This document shows positions 51,125 through 58,789 of a stretch of 64,000 nt of DNA, piece after piece. Each line of letters opens with the position of its first letter. Position 1 is the stretch's first letter. This DNA is from Streptomyces sp. MJM8645 (GTDB taxonomy: Bacteria; Actinomycetota; Actinomycetes; Streptomycetales; Streptomycetaceae): NCBI RefSeq assembly GCF_001625365.1, contig NZ_LJJF01000002.1, forward strand, positions 744,001 through 808,000, written 5' to 3'. The position numbers and the translations under genes are program-made. The notes below the pieces were generated by a model. The model was not told the DNA's origin and ran no database searches. It saw nothing but the letters and a program-made list of their open reading frames with translations.

Positions 51125-52624
51125 TCAGCCCATCGTCGGGATGGTGAAGCTCGCGCCCTCCTTGACCCCGGAGGGCCAGCGCGAGGTGACGGTCCGGGTG
51201 CGGGTGTAGAAGCGGATCGAGTCCGGCCCGTGCTGGTTGAGGTCGCCGAACCCGGAGCGCTTCCAGCCGCCGAAGGTGTGGTACGCGACCGGCACGGGGA
51301 TCGGCACGTTGACGCCGACCATGCCGGTGTTCACCCGGCGGGCGAAGTCCCGCGCCGTGTCGCCGTCCCGGGTGTAGATGGCCACGCCGTTGCCGAACTC
51401 GTGCTCGCCGGGCAGGCGCAGCGCCTCCTCGTAGTCGGCGGCGCGGAGCACGGTCAGGACGGGGCCGAAGATCTCCTCCCGGTAGATCCGCATGTCCGGC
51501 GTGACGCGGTCGAACAGCGAGGCGCCGAGGAAGTAGCCGCCCTCGTGCCCCTCCAGCCGGAAGTCCCGCCCGTCGACGACGAGTTCGGCGCCCTCCTCGA
51601 CCCCGAGGTCCAGGTAGCCGCGGACCCGCTCCAGCGCGTCGGCGCCGACCAGCGGGCCGAAGTCCGCCGCCGGGTCGTCCGAGCGCCCGACCTTCAACGC
51701 GGCGATCCGCTCGACCAGTTTGGCCACCAGGGCGTCGGCCGTCTCCTCCCCCACCGGGACGGCCACCGAGATCGCCATGCAGCGCTCGCCGGCCGAGCCG
51801 TAGCCGGCGCCGATCAGCGCGTCCGCGGCCTGGTCGAGGTCGGCGTCCGGCATCACGACCAGGTGGTTCTTGGCGCCGCCGAAGCACTGCGCCCGCTTCC
51901 CGTGCGCGGCCGCGGTGGCGTACACGTACTGGGCGATCGGCGTGGAGCCGACGAACCCGACCGCCTGCACCCGCGGGTCCTCCAGCAGGGTGTCGACGGC
52001 CTCCTTGCCGCCGTTGACCACGTTCAGCACGCCCGGCGGCAGCCCGGCCTCCAGGAACAGCTCGGCGAGGCGCAGCGGCACCGAGGGGTCGCGCTCCGAG
52101 GGCTTGAGGACGAAGGCGTTGCCGCAGGCGATGGCGGGTGCGGCCTTCCAGAGCGGGATCATCGCGGGGAAGTTGAACGGCGTGATGCCCGCGACCACGC
52201 CGAGCGGCTGGCGCATCGAGTACACGTCGATGCCGGTGCCCGCGTTGTCGCTGAACTCGCCCTTCAGCAGGTGCGGGATGCCGGCGGCGAACTCCACGAC
52301 CTCCAGGCCGCGTTGGATGTCCCCGTGGGCGTCGGCCACGGTCTTGCCGTGCTCGGCGGACAGCAGCCGGGCCAGTTCCTCCTTCTCCTGCTCGACGAGC
52401 TGGAGGAAGCGCAGCAGGACGCGGGCGCGCCGCTGCGGGTTCCACGCGGCCCATGCGGGCTGGGCCTGCGCGGCGTCGGCGATCACCGCCTCGACCTCGG
52501 CCCGGCTCGCCAGCGGCACCCGGGCCTGCACCCGGCCGGTGTTGGGGTCGTACACGTCGCCGAAGCGACCGGAGGTGCCGGCGGTGGGCTTGCCGGCGAC
52601 GAAGTGGGTCAGTTCTCGGACCAT
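51125..52624 (-). CDS. mmsA: methylmalonate-semialdehyde dehydrogenase (CoA-acylating)
   Basis: 499 residues. Aldehyde dehydrogenase fold: GVVAGITPFNFPAMIPLWK near 145, VGFVGSTPIAQYVY, catalytic Cys in GSAGERCMAIS near 286, and EIFGPVLTVLR. Produces propionyl-CoA from methylmalonate semialdehyde, the last step of valine degradation. ATG with AGAAGGAAC upstream; the longer frame is not supported. First gene of a five-gene operon and carries a 372-base leader containing a cobalamin riboswitch, which is not usual for this gene. Confidence 0.95.
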   Translation of the reverse strand: MVRELTHFVAGKPTAGTSGRFGDVYDPNTGRVQARVPLASRAEVEAVIADAAQAQPAWAAWNPQRRARVLLRFLQLVEQEKEELARLLSAEHGKTVADAHGDIQRGLEVVEFAAGIPHLLKGEFSDNAGTGIDVYSMRQPLGVVAGITPFNFPAMIPLWKAAPAIACGNAFVLKPSERDPSVPLRLAELFLEAGLPPGVLNVVNGGKEAVDTLLEDPRVQAVGFVGSTPIAQYVYATAAAHGKRAQCFGGAKNHLVVMPDADLDQAADALIGAGYGSAGERCMAISVAVPVGEETADALVAKLVERIAALKVGRSDDPAADFGPLVGADALERVRGYLDLGVEEGAELVVDGRDFRLEGHEGGYFLGASLFDRVTPDMRIYREEIFGPVLTVLRAADYEEALRLPGEHEFGNGVAIYTRDGDTARDFARRVNTGMVGVNVPIPVPVAYHTFGGWKRSGFGDLNQHGPDSIRFYTRTRTVTSRWPSGVKEGASFTIPTMG

Positions 52625-52862
52625 CGGGTTCCTTCTCTCGACAGGGGTGGGGAGAGGAGGAGGATCGGAGGCCGCCGCCGGTCGGCGGGCGCACGGTGGT
52701 GCGCCCCGCGACACGGGCGTGCGGCGGCGGAACGGAACGTCAGGGCGTCGGGGCCCCGGCGGCCGTGGGCACGGGACGACCAGGAGCGGCAGTGGAGCGG
52801 GAGCAGCCCGGAGTCATGCGTGTCGTCTCCATCCTCGTGGAAAACACGGAACACCCGCGGCC

Positions 52863-52996
52863 GGTATCCTGACTCCCGGATCACCGCACGCCCCCAGGCC
52901 TTCCCGGCTGGCTGCCAGTGGCCTTCGTCTGCGAGGACGAACTCCCCGGTCACAGTGGCGGGACCGTGCCGGACTCACACCGGCTTCCCTGACACC
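52863..52996 (-). promoter_or_regulatory. cobalamin riboswitch of the valine-degradation operon
   Basis: Minus strand, classical long form: P1 arms GGTGTC and GATACC; GGGAAGCCGGTGTGAGTCC, GGCACGGTCCCGCCACTGTG, the variable P6 region, then GGCAGCCAGCCGGGAAGGCC and the signature 3' end GGGAGTCAGGATACC. The match to the B12-box consensus is close to complete. 239 bases separate it from the mmsA ATG; no other gene lies between, on either strand. Confidence 0.92.
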
Positions 52997-53013
52997 GCGG
53001 ACCTGCCGTCGAC

Positions 53014-53041
53014 CATATAGTTGGACGTCCTAGTAAGTCCA
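53014..53041 (-). promoter_or_regulatory. mmsA operon promoter with overlapping palindromic operator
   Basis: Minus strand TGGACT (53041-53036), 16-base spacer, TATATG (53019-53014), with a start predicted near 53007, about 11 bases before the riboswitch. The spacer contains GGACGTCC inside an imperfect 18-base palindrome TAGTTGGACGTCCTAGTA (14 of 18 symmetric), a TetR-type operator form that would block the promoter. Confidence 0.5.
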
Positions 53042-53152
53042 GAGGCCCGCACGCGCGTTGCGCCATCGACTTTCCACCGCGCCGAGCGGCACGTGACCGG
53101 ACGGTGTCCGCAAATCAGGCGCCCGGCAGCGCGGGGCCGCGAGCCCGTAAAG

Positions 53153-53171
53153 TTAGCTGAGGCACACCTAA
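53153..53171. promoter_or_regulatory. iron box (DtxR/IdeR/DmdR type)
   Basis: TTAGCTGAGGCACACCTAA matches the 19-base actinobacterial iron box TTAGGTTAGGCTAACCTAA at 15 positions. It lies 143 bases before the BlaI-type gene, implying iron-dependent repression of that transcript. Confidence 0.7.
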
Positions 53172-53239
53172 GCAACACAGGCCGGGCCCATCTTCGCCAT
53201 ACCGGCGCGGGCGGGCCTCGGCCGCCGACCGCTGTCGGC

Positions 53240-53299
53240 GCCGGAGGTGCGCCTGCCGGAGGTGTGCCTGCCGGGAGTGTGCCTTCCGGGAGTGTCGGG
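53240..53299. repeat. 15-base tandem repeat in the BlaI-gene leader
   Basis: Four units of the type GCCGGAGGTGTGCCT (the last one degenerate) directly upstream of the BlaI ribosome site, between the iron box and the start codon. Non-coding as far as I can see. Confidence 0.6.
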
Positions 53300-53313
53300 A
53301 CAGGGAGAACGAT

Positions 53314-53772
53314 GTGAGGGTCGGTCGGGACGCCAGGCGTCCGCACGGGGAACTGGTCGCGGACGTACTGGCGGTGTTGTGGGCGGCCGGCGAGCCGCTG
53401 ACCGCCCAGCAGGTCAAGGAGGCGCTGGACCACGGGCTGGCCCGCACCACCGTGACGACGATCCTCACGCGCCTGCACGAGAAGGGGACCCTGGTCCGCA
53501 GCCGCCCCGCGCGGTCCTTCGCCTACGCCCCGGTGGAGGACGCCGCCGGACTGGCGGCCGGGCGCATGCGCCGGGAGTTGGAGAAGGAACCCCAGCGGGA
53601 CCTCGTGCTGAAGCGGTTCGTCTCCTCCCTGTCCGAGGACGACGAGGACGTCCTGCGCCGCCTGCTCCTCGATGCCCAGACCGAGGCCCAGAGCGAGGCC
53701 CAGACCGGGGCCAGGGCCGCGACCGCGACGGACTCCGGCAGGCCCGGGCCCGAGGACGACGCATGGGCCTGA
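53314..53772 (+). CDS. BlaI/MecI/CopY-family repressor
   Basis: 152 residues. Winged helix with LVADVLAVLWAAGEPLTAQQVKEAL, RTTVTTILTRLHEKGTLVRSRPAR and the dimerisation segment LVLKRFVSSLSEDDEDVLRRLL. A C-terminal Glu/Ala/Thr-rich tail (TEAQSEAQTGA) is specific to this protein. GTG with GGGAGAACGAT upstream. Coupled to an M56 metallopeptidase, the classic pair in which the membrane peptidase inactivates the repressor. The iron box upstream is unusual for such a pair. Confidence 0.88.
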   Translation: MRVGRDARRPHGELVADVLAVLWAAGEPLTAQQVKEALDHGLARTTVTTILTRLHEKGTLVRSRPARSFAYAPVEDAAGLAAGRMRRELEKEPQRDLVLKRFVSSLSEDDEDVLRRLLLDAQTEAQSEAQTGARAATATDSGRPGPEDDAWA

Positions 53773-54710
53773 TCCTGACGATCGTCGCCCTGGCCCTGCT
53801 GCTCCCCTGGGCCGCGGCGCCCGCCGCCCGCCGCTTGGCCCTGCTGCTCCCTCCGCGCGAGGCCTCGCTCGCGCTCACGGGCGCGGCCGTCCTGCTGGCG
53901 GGCGGCACCGTCGCGGCACTCGCCGGGCTGTTCCACGTCCCGTTCCTGGCAGGTCTGGAGCACCTGCCGCTGTCCGGCGTCGTCGCCCGGTGGCCGGCGG
54001 TGGTGCCGGTGTCCTGCGCTGCCGGGGCCGCGCTGGCCGTCCAGGCCGTACGGCTGACGCTGCGGTGGCGCGGGCACCGCGTGATCCTCACCCGTGCCTG
54101 GGGCCTGACCGCTGATGCGACGAGCGACGGCGACCTGCTCGTGGTCACGGGCAAGGACGCCGAGGCCTTCGCCCTGCCCGGCCACCGGGGGCGCCCCGGC
54201 CGCGTCGTCGTCTCGGCCGGCATGCTGAGCGCGCTGGGCCCGGCGGAGCGCGCGGTGCTGCTCGCCCACGAGCGCGCCCACCTGCGCGGGCGCCACCACC
54301 TGCTGTCCGCCACCGTCGACCTCGCCGCCGCCGTACACCCGGCGCTGGCCCGGCTGCGGGCCGACCTCGACTACCACCTGGAACGCTGGGCCGACGAGCA
54401 GGCCGCCGCCGCGGTCGCCGACCGGCGCACCGCCGCGACCGCCATCGCCCGGGCGGCCCTGGCCGGATCGCCGTCCGCCCGCCGAACCGCCGGGCCCCTG
54501 CTGTCCGTGAGCACCGGCCCCGTGCCCCAGCGCGTCCAGGCCCTCCTGGGCCCCGCACCCGCCCGCCCGACCGGCCGCAGGGCGCGGGCCGCCGTCGCCC
54601 TGGTCGCCGCCGTCACGGTCGCGGCCCTGCTCGGCGCGGCCTTGGCCTACGGGCTGCACGAGTACGTCGAGTACGCGGCCCGGACCCTGAGGGCCCACGG
54701 CACGGTCTGA
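53763..54710 (+). CDS. M56-family membrane metallopeptidase (BlaR1-like)
   Basis: 315 residues. Membrane segments at the N-terminus (MGLILTIVALALLLPWA), about 35-60 and 78-98, and at the C-terminus (AAVALVAAVTVAALLGAAL). Zinc motif HERAH in LLAHERAHLRGRHHLL with the distal ADEQAAAAV. No extracellular penicillin-binding sensor domain, so it is the short actinobacterial form, not a full BlaR1. The ATG overlaps the BlaI stop by 10 bases. Confidence 0.88.
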   Translation: MGLILTIVALALLLPWAAAPAARRLALLLPPREASLALTGAAVLLAGGTVAALAGLFHVPFLAGLEHLPLSGVVARWPAVVPVSCAAGAALAVQAVRLTLRWRGHRVILTRAWGLTADATSDGDLLVVTGKDAEAFALPGHRGRPGRVVVSAGMLSALGPAERAVLLAHERAHLRGRHHLLSATVDLAAAVHPALARLRADLDYHLERWADEQAAAAVADRRTAATAIARAALAGSPSARRTAGPLLSVSTGPVPQRVQALLGPAPARPTGRRARAAVALVAAVTVAALLGAALAYGLHEYVEYAARTLRAHGTV

Positions 54711-54897
54711 CGACATCGATGTAGACCAACCGTGCGGGTCCGGGTATGGTGAGGCTCGGCTTACCCGTGCGGGCCTTGGCGCAGCCGCCCGCCCACCGGC
54801 GATCAGCGGCCGCGTTCACTCCGGCCTCCGGGCTCGGCGTCCCCGCGCGGGTGCCGCCACCATGGCCCCGGTCCGAGAACACGGCGGCCACCGGACG

Positions 54898-55452
54898 ATG
54901 GGACCTGGCGTGTACGACGGGAGGACGGGCTCGACGAGCCCCTTCGAACAGACCGTCTACCTCCTGTCGACGGCCGGCAGGGCGGTCGACCGGCTGCTGG
55001 CCGACCGGCTCGACGCGAGGGGAATGGGCCCGGCCCATCAGGCGCTGCTGTCCGCACTCGCCCAGCTGGGGCCGCACGGGCGCCGCGACCTCACCGAGCA
55101 CGCCGCCGCAACCGCAACCGCCGCAACCGGGGCCGACTCCGCCCAGGCACTGGACGACCTCCTGTCGGCGGGCCTGGTGCACTCCATGGTCGTCCAGATC
55201 GGCGGGCGGCAGGAGGTGCTGACGATCACCCCGGCCGGGCAGGCAGCGCTGGACGTGCTGCACGACGACGCAGCCGCCGTCCAAGGCGACCTGCTCGCCT
55301 CGTTGACGAAGGGCCAGCGCGCCGAACTCAACTCCCTGCTGCGGCGGGTGTGCACGGCGGCCGCCCGCGGCGCGGGACACCGCACACCCCCGCCCTCGGG
55401 CCCCGGCTGGGTGCTCACCGGCGGGCAGCGCCGACGGTGGATCTCCGAGTAG
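54898..55452 (+). CDS. MarR-like winged-helix protein
   Basis: About 184 residues. YLLSTAGRAVDRLLADRLDARGMGPAHQALLSAL, a short wing and recognition region, GLVHSMVVQIGGRQEVLTITPAGQAALDVL, and a final helix fit the MarR architecture, although the recognition helix is shortened and rich in Ala/Thr (HAAATATAATGADSAQAL). The start is uncertain: ATG 54862, ATG 54898 or GTG 54910, none with a good ribosome site. It converges with the ABC ATPase gene, only 3 bases apart. It may regulate the neighbouring transporter, but nothing proves it. Confidence 0.65.
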   Translation: MGPGVYDGRTGSTSPFEQTVYLLSTAGRAVDRLLADRLDARGMGPAHQALLSALAQLGPHGRRDLTEHAAATATAATGADSAQALDDLLSAGLVHSMVVQIGGRQEVLTITPAGQAALDVLHDDAAAVQGDLLASLTKGQRAELNSLLRRVCTAAARGAGHRTPPPSGPGWVLTGGQRRRWISE

Positions 55453-55455
55453 GAG

Positions 55456-56946
55456 TCAGCGGACGCCGGCGGGCTGCTGCGCGGTGAGCGGTGCGGAGTG
55501 GGGGCCCGCGAGAGGCAGGACGTGGTCGGCGTGGCCGGTGACGAGGGGGAGGTCATGGCTGACGAGGACCACCGCCAGGCCCCGGCTGGTGCGCAGGTCG
55601 TCGAGAAGGTCCATGAGCGCGGCGGCGGTGTCGGTGTCGAGGGCGGAGGTGACCTCGTCGCAGAGCAGGACGTCGGGTTCGGCGGCCAGGGCGCGGGCGA
55701 GGGAGACGCGCTGGCGTTGGCCGCCGGAGAGTTCGTGGGGGTGGCGGGTCGCGTAGTGCGGGGGCAGGCCGACGGCGGTGAGCAGTTCGGCGACGCGCTC
55801 CTCGCACCGGGCGGCGGGAAGGCCGAAGTGCAGCTTCAGCGGCCGGGTGAGGGTGGCACCGACGGTGTGGGCCGGGTTGAGGGCGCCGAGGGGGTTCTGG
55901 GGGACGAGCTGGATGCGGCGGCGCTGGTCGCGGCTGCGGCGCCGGTAGGACGGGGCCAGGTGTTCGCCGTGGAGGATGACGCTGCCGGACTCGGGCCGGT
56001 GAAGGCCGGCCAGGGTGCGCAGCAGCGTGCTCTTGCCGCATCCGGACGGGCCGGTGATCCCGGTCAGCGTGCCGGGCATCAGGGCGAGGTCGACGGCGGC
56101 GAAGACGCGGTGGCGGGCGCGGACCGTGCCGATGCCGGCGCTGAGCGCCTTCACCTCCACGACGGGCGGCATCCCGGAGGCGGCCCTGGTACGAACGCGT
56201 GCGGCCTGCACGGCCGTTGCCGGCACAACCCCAGCCCCAGACCCCGCCGGGGCCGGGGCCGGGGCCGCAGCAAGGCGGTCGGGCCACAGGGCCAGCACGT
56301 CGTCGGCGCAGCGGGCGACGAAGTCGGGGTCGTGGCTGGTGAGGGCGATGGCGAGGCCGTCGGAGTCGGCGATCTCGCGCAGCAGGTCGGCGATGTCGTC
56401 GCGCAGGGCCGGGTCGAGGCCGGCGGTGGGTTCGTCGAGGAGGAGGATCTCGGGCCGTCGCGCGAGGGCGCGGGCAAGGGCGACACGCCGCTGCTGGCCG
56501 CCGGACAGGCCTGCGGGGCGGCGGTGTTCGAGGCGCTCGCCAGCCGGCAGGCGGACGGCGCGCAGCAGGTCGGGTACGGAGGTTCGGCGGCGGTCGGCGG
56601 CCGTCTCGGTCAGGAGGCGGTCGACGCGCATGCGCGGGTTGAGGTCTGAGCCCGGGTCCTGGCCGACGAAGGCGAGCTTGTGGCGGCGAAGGCGGCGCAG
56701 GTCCTCGGGAGGGAGGGCGAGGATGTCGTGGCCGAGGACGTCGAGGGTGCCGGTGGTGACGCGGGCGCCTGGTGGGAGGGCTCCGACCAGGGCGCGCAGG
56801 AGGGTGGTCTTGCCGGCGCCGGAGGGGCCGGTGACGGCGGTGACCCGGCCCGGGGTGAGGGCGAGAGTGGCGTCGGTGAGCAGGGGCGTGCCCGCGAGGG
56901 CGATGGACAGGCCAGTGGCGCGGGCGGCGGGGGCGGCGGTGCTCAC
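55456..56946 (-). CDS. Opp/Dpp-type ABC ATPase, DppD-DppF fusion
   Basis: 496 residues. Two ATPase domains: GPSGAGKTT (about 36-44), LSGGQQRRVALARAL, DEPTAGLD; and GPSGCGKST (about 295-303), LSGGQRQRVSLARAL, DEVTSALD. PQNPLGALNPAHTV is typical of the peptide/nickel (Opp) family. A linker of Ala/Pro residues joins the halves. GTG start overlapping the permease stop by 4 bases. Last gene of a four-gene, iron-box-controlled importer operon. Confidence 0.9.
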   Translation of the reverse strand: MSTAAPAARATGLSIALAGTPLLTDATLALTPGRVTAVTGPSGAGKTTLLRALVGALPPGARVTTGTLDVLGHDILALPPEDLRRLRRHKLAFVGQDPGSDLNPRMRVDRLLTETAADRRRTSVPDLLRAVRLPAGERLEHRRPAGLSGGQQRRVALARALARRPEILLLDEPTAGLDPALRDDIADLLREIADSDGLAIALTSHDPDFVARCADDVLALWPDRLAAAPAPAPAGSGAGVVPATAVQAARVRTRAASGMPPVVEVKALSAGIGTVRARHRVFAAVDLALMPGTLTGITGPSGCGKSTLLRTLAGLHRPESGSVILHGEHLAPSYRRRSRDQRRRIQLVPQNPLGALNPAHTVGATLTRPLKLHFGLPAARCEERVAELLTAVGLPPHYATRHPHELSGGQRQRVSLARALAAEPDVLLCDEVTSALDTDTAAALMDLLDDLRTSRGLAVVLVSHDLPLVTGHADHVLPLAGPHSAPLTAQQPAGVR

Positions 56947-57794
56947 AGCGGGGTCTCCGGGGTCGGCCGGGCGGGGGCGAGGGCTTCGGCGGCGAGGTTG
57001 ACGCTGATGGCGAGCAGCCCGATGGCCAGGCACGGCGCGCCGACCGCCCAGGGGTTGAGGGTGATCCCGGCGGCGTTCTCGCGGATCATCAACGCCCAGT
57101 CGGCTTCCGGGGGTTGGGGGCCGAGCTGGAGGAAGGCGGCGACCGAGACGATGTAGACGCCTTCGACGAAGCGCAGGCCGAACAGGGCGAGGAGGGTGGA
57201 GCGCAGGTTGGGCAGCACCTCGCGGACCGTCAGGTGCCACAGGCGTTCGCCGCCGACGGCCGCGGCCTCGACGTAGCCGGTGGCGGCGATGGGGGCGGCT
57301 GCCGCGGCGACGATGCGCACGGCGTAGGGAATGCCCAGGAGGGTGGCGGCGGCTGCGACGGCCAGGCGTCCGCCGGCGGGCCAGGCCAGGGCGATGAGCA
57401 TGATGGCGAGGACGGAGGGCAGGAGGATCGTCAGGTCGGCGGCGCGTTCGATCCACCGGCCGAGCCGGGGCCGCAGGACGGCGAGGATGCCGAGGACGGT
57501 GGCCGCCGCCGTGACGACCAGGGCGATGGCCACGGCTGTGGCGATCAGGGGTGCGCCGCCGGTCAGCAGGCGGCTGAGGACGTCGCGGCCGAGCTGGTCA
57601 CCGCCGAGCGGCGCGTCGCCGCCGGCTTCGGCGTAGGGGAAGGTGACGGGGGTGTCGATGGGGTGAGGGGCGAGGAGCGGTCCGGCGAGGGCGAGGAGGA
57701 CGAGCAGGAGCGCGGGGACGGCGCGGACGAGCACGTGCCTCCTTCGCCGGGTGGCGGGCGCGGGGGCCGCTGCGGTCGGGGCATCGGCGGTCAT
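56943..57794 (-). CDS. Opp/Dpp-type ABC permease, DppC-like
   Basis: 283 residues, six membrane segments. The N-terminal HPIDTPVTFPYAEAGGDAPLGGDQLGRDVLSRLLTGG region is the usual DppC/NikC motif (LGTDxLGRDxLSR). The coupling EAA loop is in YVEAAAVGGERLWHLTVREVLPNL. 4-base overlaps with both neighbours. Confidence 0.88.
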   Translation of the reverse strand: MTADAPTAAAPAPATRRRRHVLVRAVPALLLVLLALAGPLLAPHPIDTPVTFPYAEAGGDAPLGGDQLGRDVLSRLLTGGAPLIATAVAIALVVTAAATVLGILAVLRPRLGRWIERAADLTILLPSVLAIMLIALAWPAGGRLAVAAAATLLGIPYAVRIVAAAAAPIAATGYVEAAAVGGERLWHLTVREVLPNLRSTLLALFGLRFVEGVYIVSVAAFLQLGPQPPEADWALMIRENAAGITLNPWAVGAPCLAIGLLAISVNLAAEALAPARPTPETPL

Positions 57795-58789
57795 CGGCGC
57801 TCCTCTCCGAGGGCGGTGGTGCGGATGAGGTCGGCCAGCAGCAGGAGCAGGCTGATGGCGGCGCCGGCCGCGGCCACGACTCCGGCGACGAGCGGGGTGT
57901 CACGGTCGGCGATGGCCCCGGCCAGGACGGCGCCGATGCCGGGGTAGTTGAAGAGGGTCTCGACGACGACGGTGCCGCCCAGCAGCATGCCGGCGGAGGT
58001 GGCGATGCCGACGGCGATGGCGGACAGGGCGCCGGGGAGCATGTGGTGGCTGAGGATGCGTCGGCGCGCGAGGCCGTCGAGGACGGCGGCCTGCACGTGC
58101 GGCAGCGCGGCCTGGTCGGCGAGCGCGCCGCGCACGATGCGGGTGTTCCAGCCGATCTGGGGGACGGCCAGTGAGAGCACCGGCAGGACGAGCATGGTCC
58201 AGGACTCGGGGGCTCCGTCGGGGCCGGTGAGGGTGACGGCGGGCAGCCAGCCGGTCCACTGGGACAGCAGGAGCAGGAGGGCGACGGAGACGACGAACTC
58301 CGGGAGGGCGAACGCGGCGGTGGAGGCGGCGTCGATGGCGCGGTCGGCGCGTCCGCCGGGGCGCAGGGCGGCCCAGCTCCCGAGCGCGAGGGCGCCGATG
58401 GTGCTCAGGGCGAGGGCGAGGGTGCCCAGGAGCAGGGTGTTGGGGAAGGGGCCGGCGAGGATGTCGGTGACGTGCTGGCCGCGCGCGGTGACGCCGAGGT
58501 CGCCGGTGGGCAGGCCGGTCATCCAGTCCCAGAAACGTTCGGCCACCGGGCGGTCGAGCCCGAGGGCGCTGCGGCGGGCGGCGAGGTCGGCGGCGGTGAC
58601 CCCGCGCTCGGCGGTCGCGCCGGCGGCGTCGCCCGGGAGCAGCTCGACGGCGGCGAAGACGCCGGCGAGCAGGACGACGAGCAGGGCCAGGCGCCGGGCC
58701 GCCTGCCGGGCGACCCGGCCCGCACCGGGGAGGATGCGGGCCGGGGTGCCCTGCGGCGCGCGGGCGCCGGCCGGCTGAAGCGTGGTCAA
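57791..58789 (-). CDS. Opp/Dpp-type ABC permease, DppB-like
   Basis: 332 residues. N-terminal helix RLALLVVLLAGVFAAVELLPGDAAG, the LGLDRP-VAERFWDWMTGLPTGDLG region, EAA loop in YVQAAVLDGLARRRILSHHMLPGAL-type sequence, and ETLFNYPGIGAVLAGAI near the C-terminus. I start at TTG, overlapping the binding-protein stop as TTGA; upstream codons lie in the preceding gene without homology. Confidence 0.85.
   Translation of the reverse strand: MTTLQPAGARAPQGTPARILPGAGRVARQAARRLALLVVLLAGVFAAVELLPGDAAGATAERGVTAADLAARRSALGLDRPVAERFWDWMTGLPTGDLGVTARGQHVTDILAGPFPNTLLLGTLALALSTIGALALGSWAALRPGGRADRAIDAASTAAFALPEFVVSVALLLLLSQWTGWLPAVTLTGPDGAPESWTMLVLPVLSLAVPQIGWNTRIVRGALADQAALPHVQAAVLDGLARRRILSHHMLPGALSAIAVGIATSAGMLLGGTVVVETLFNYPGIGAVLAGAIADRDTPLVAGVVAAAGAAISLLLLLADLIRTTALGEERR

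Noticed and set aside
54746..54768. GGTGAGGCTCGGCTTACC upstream of the MarR-like gene looks like an iron box
   Set aside because: The two half sites are out of register by one base and match the 19-base consensus poorly.
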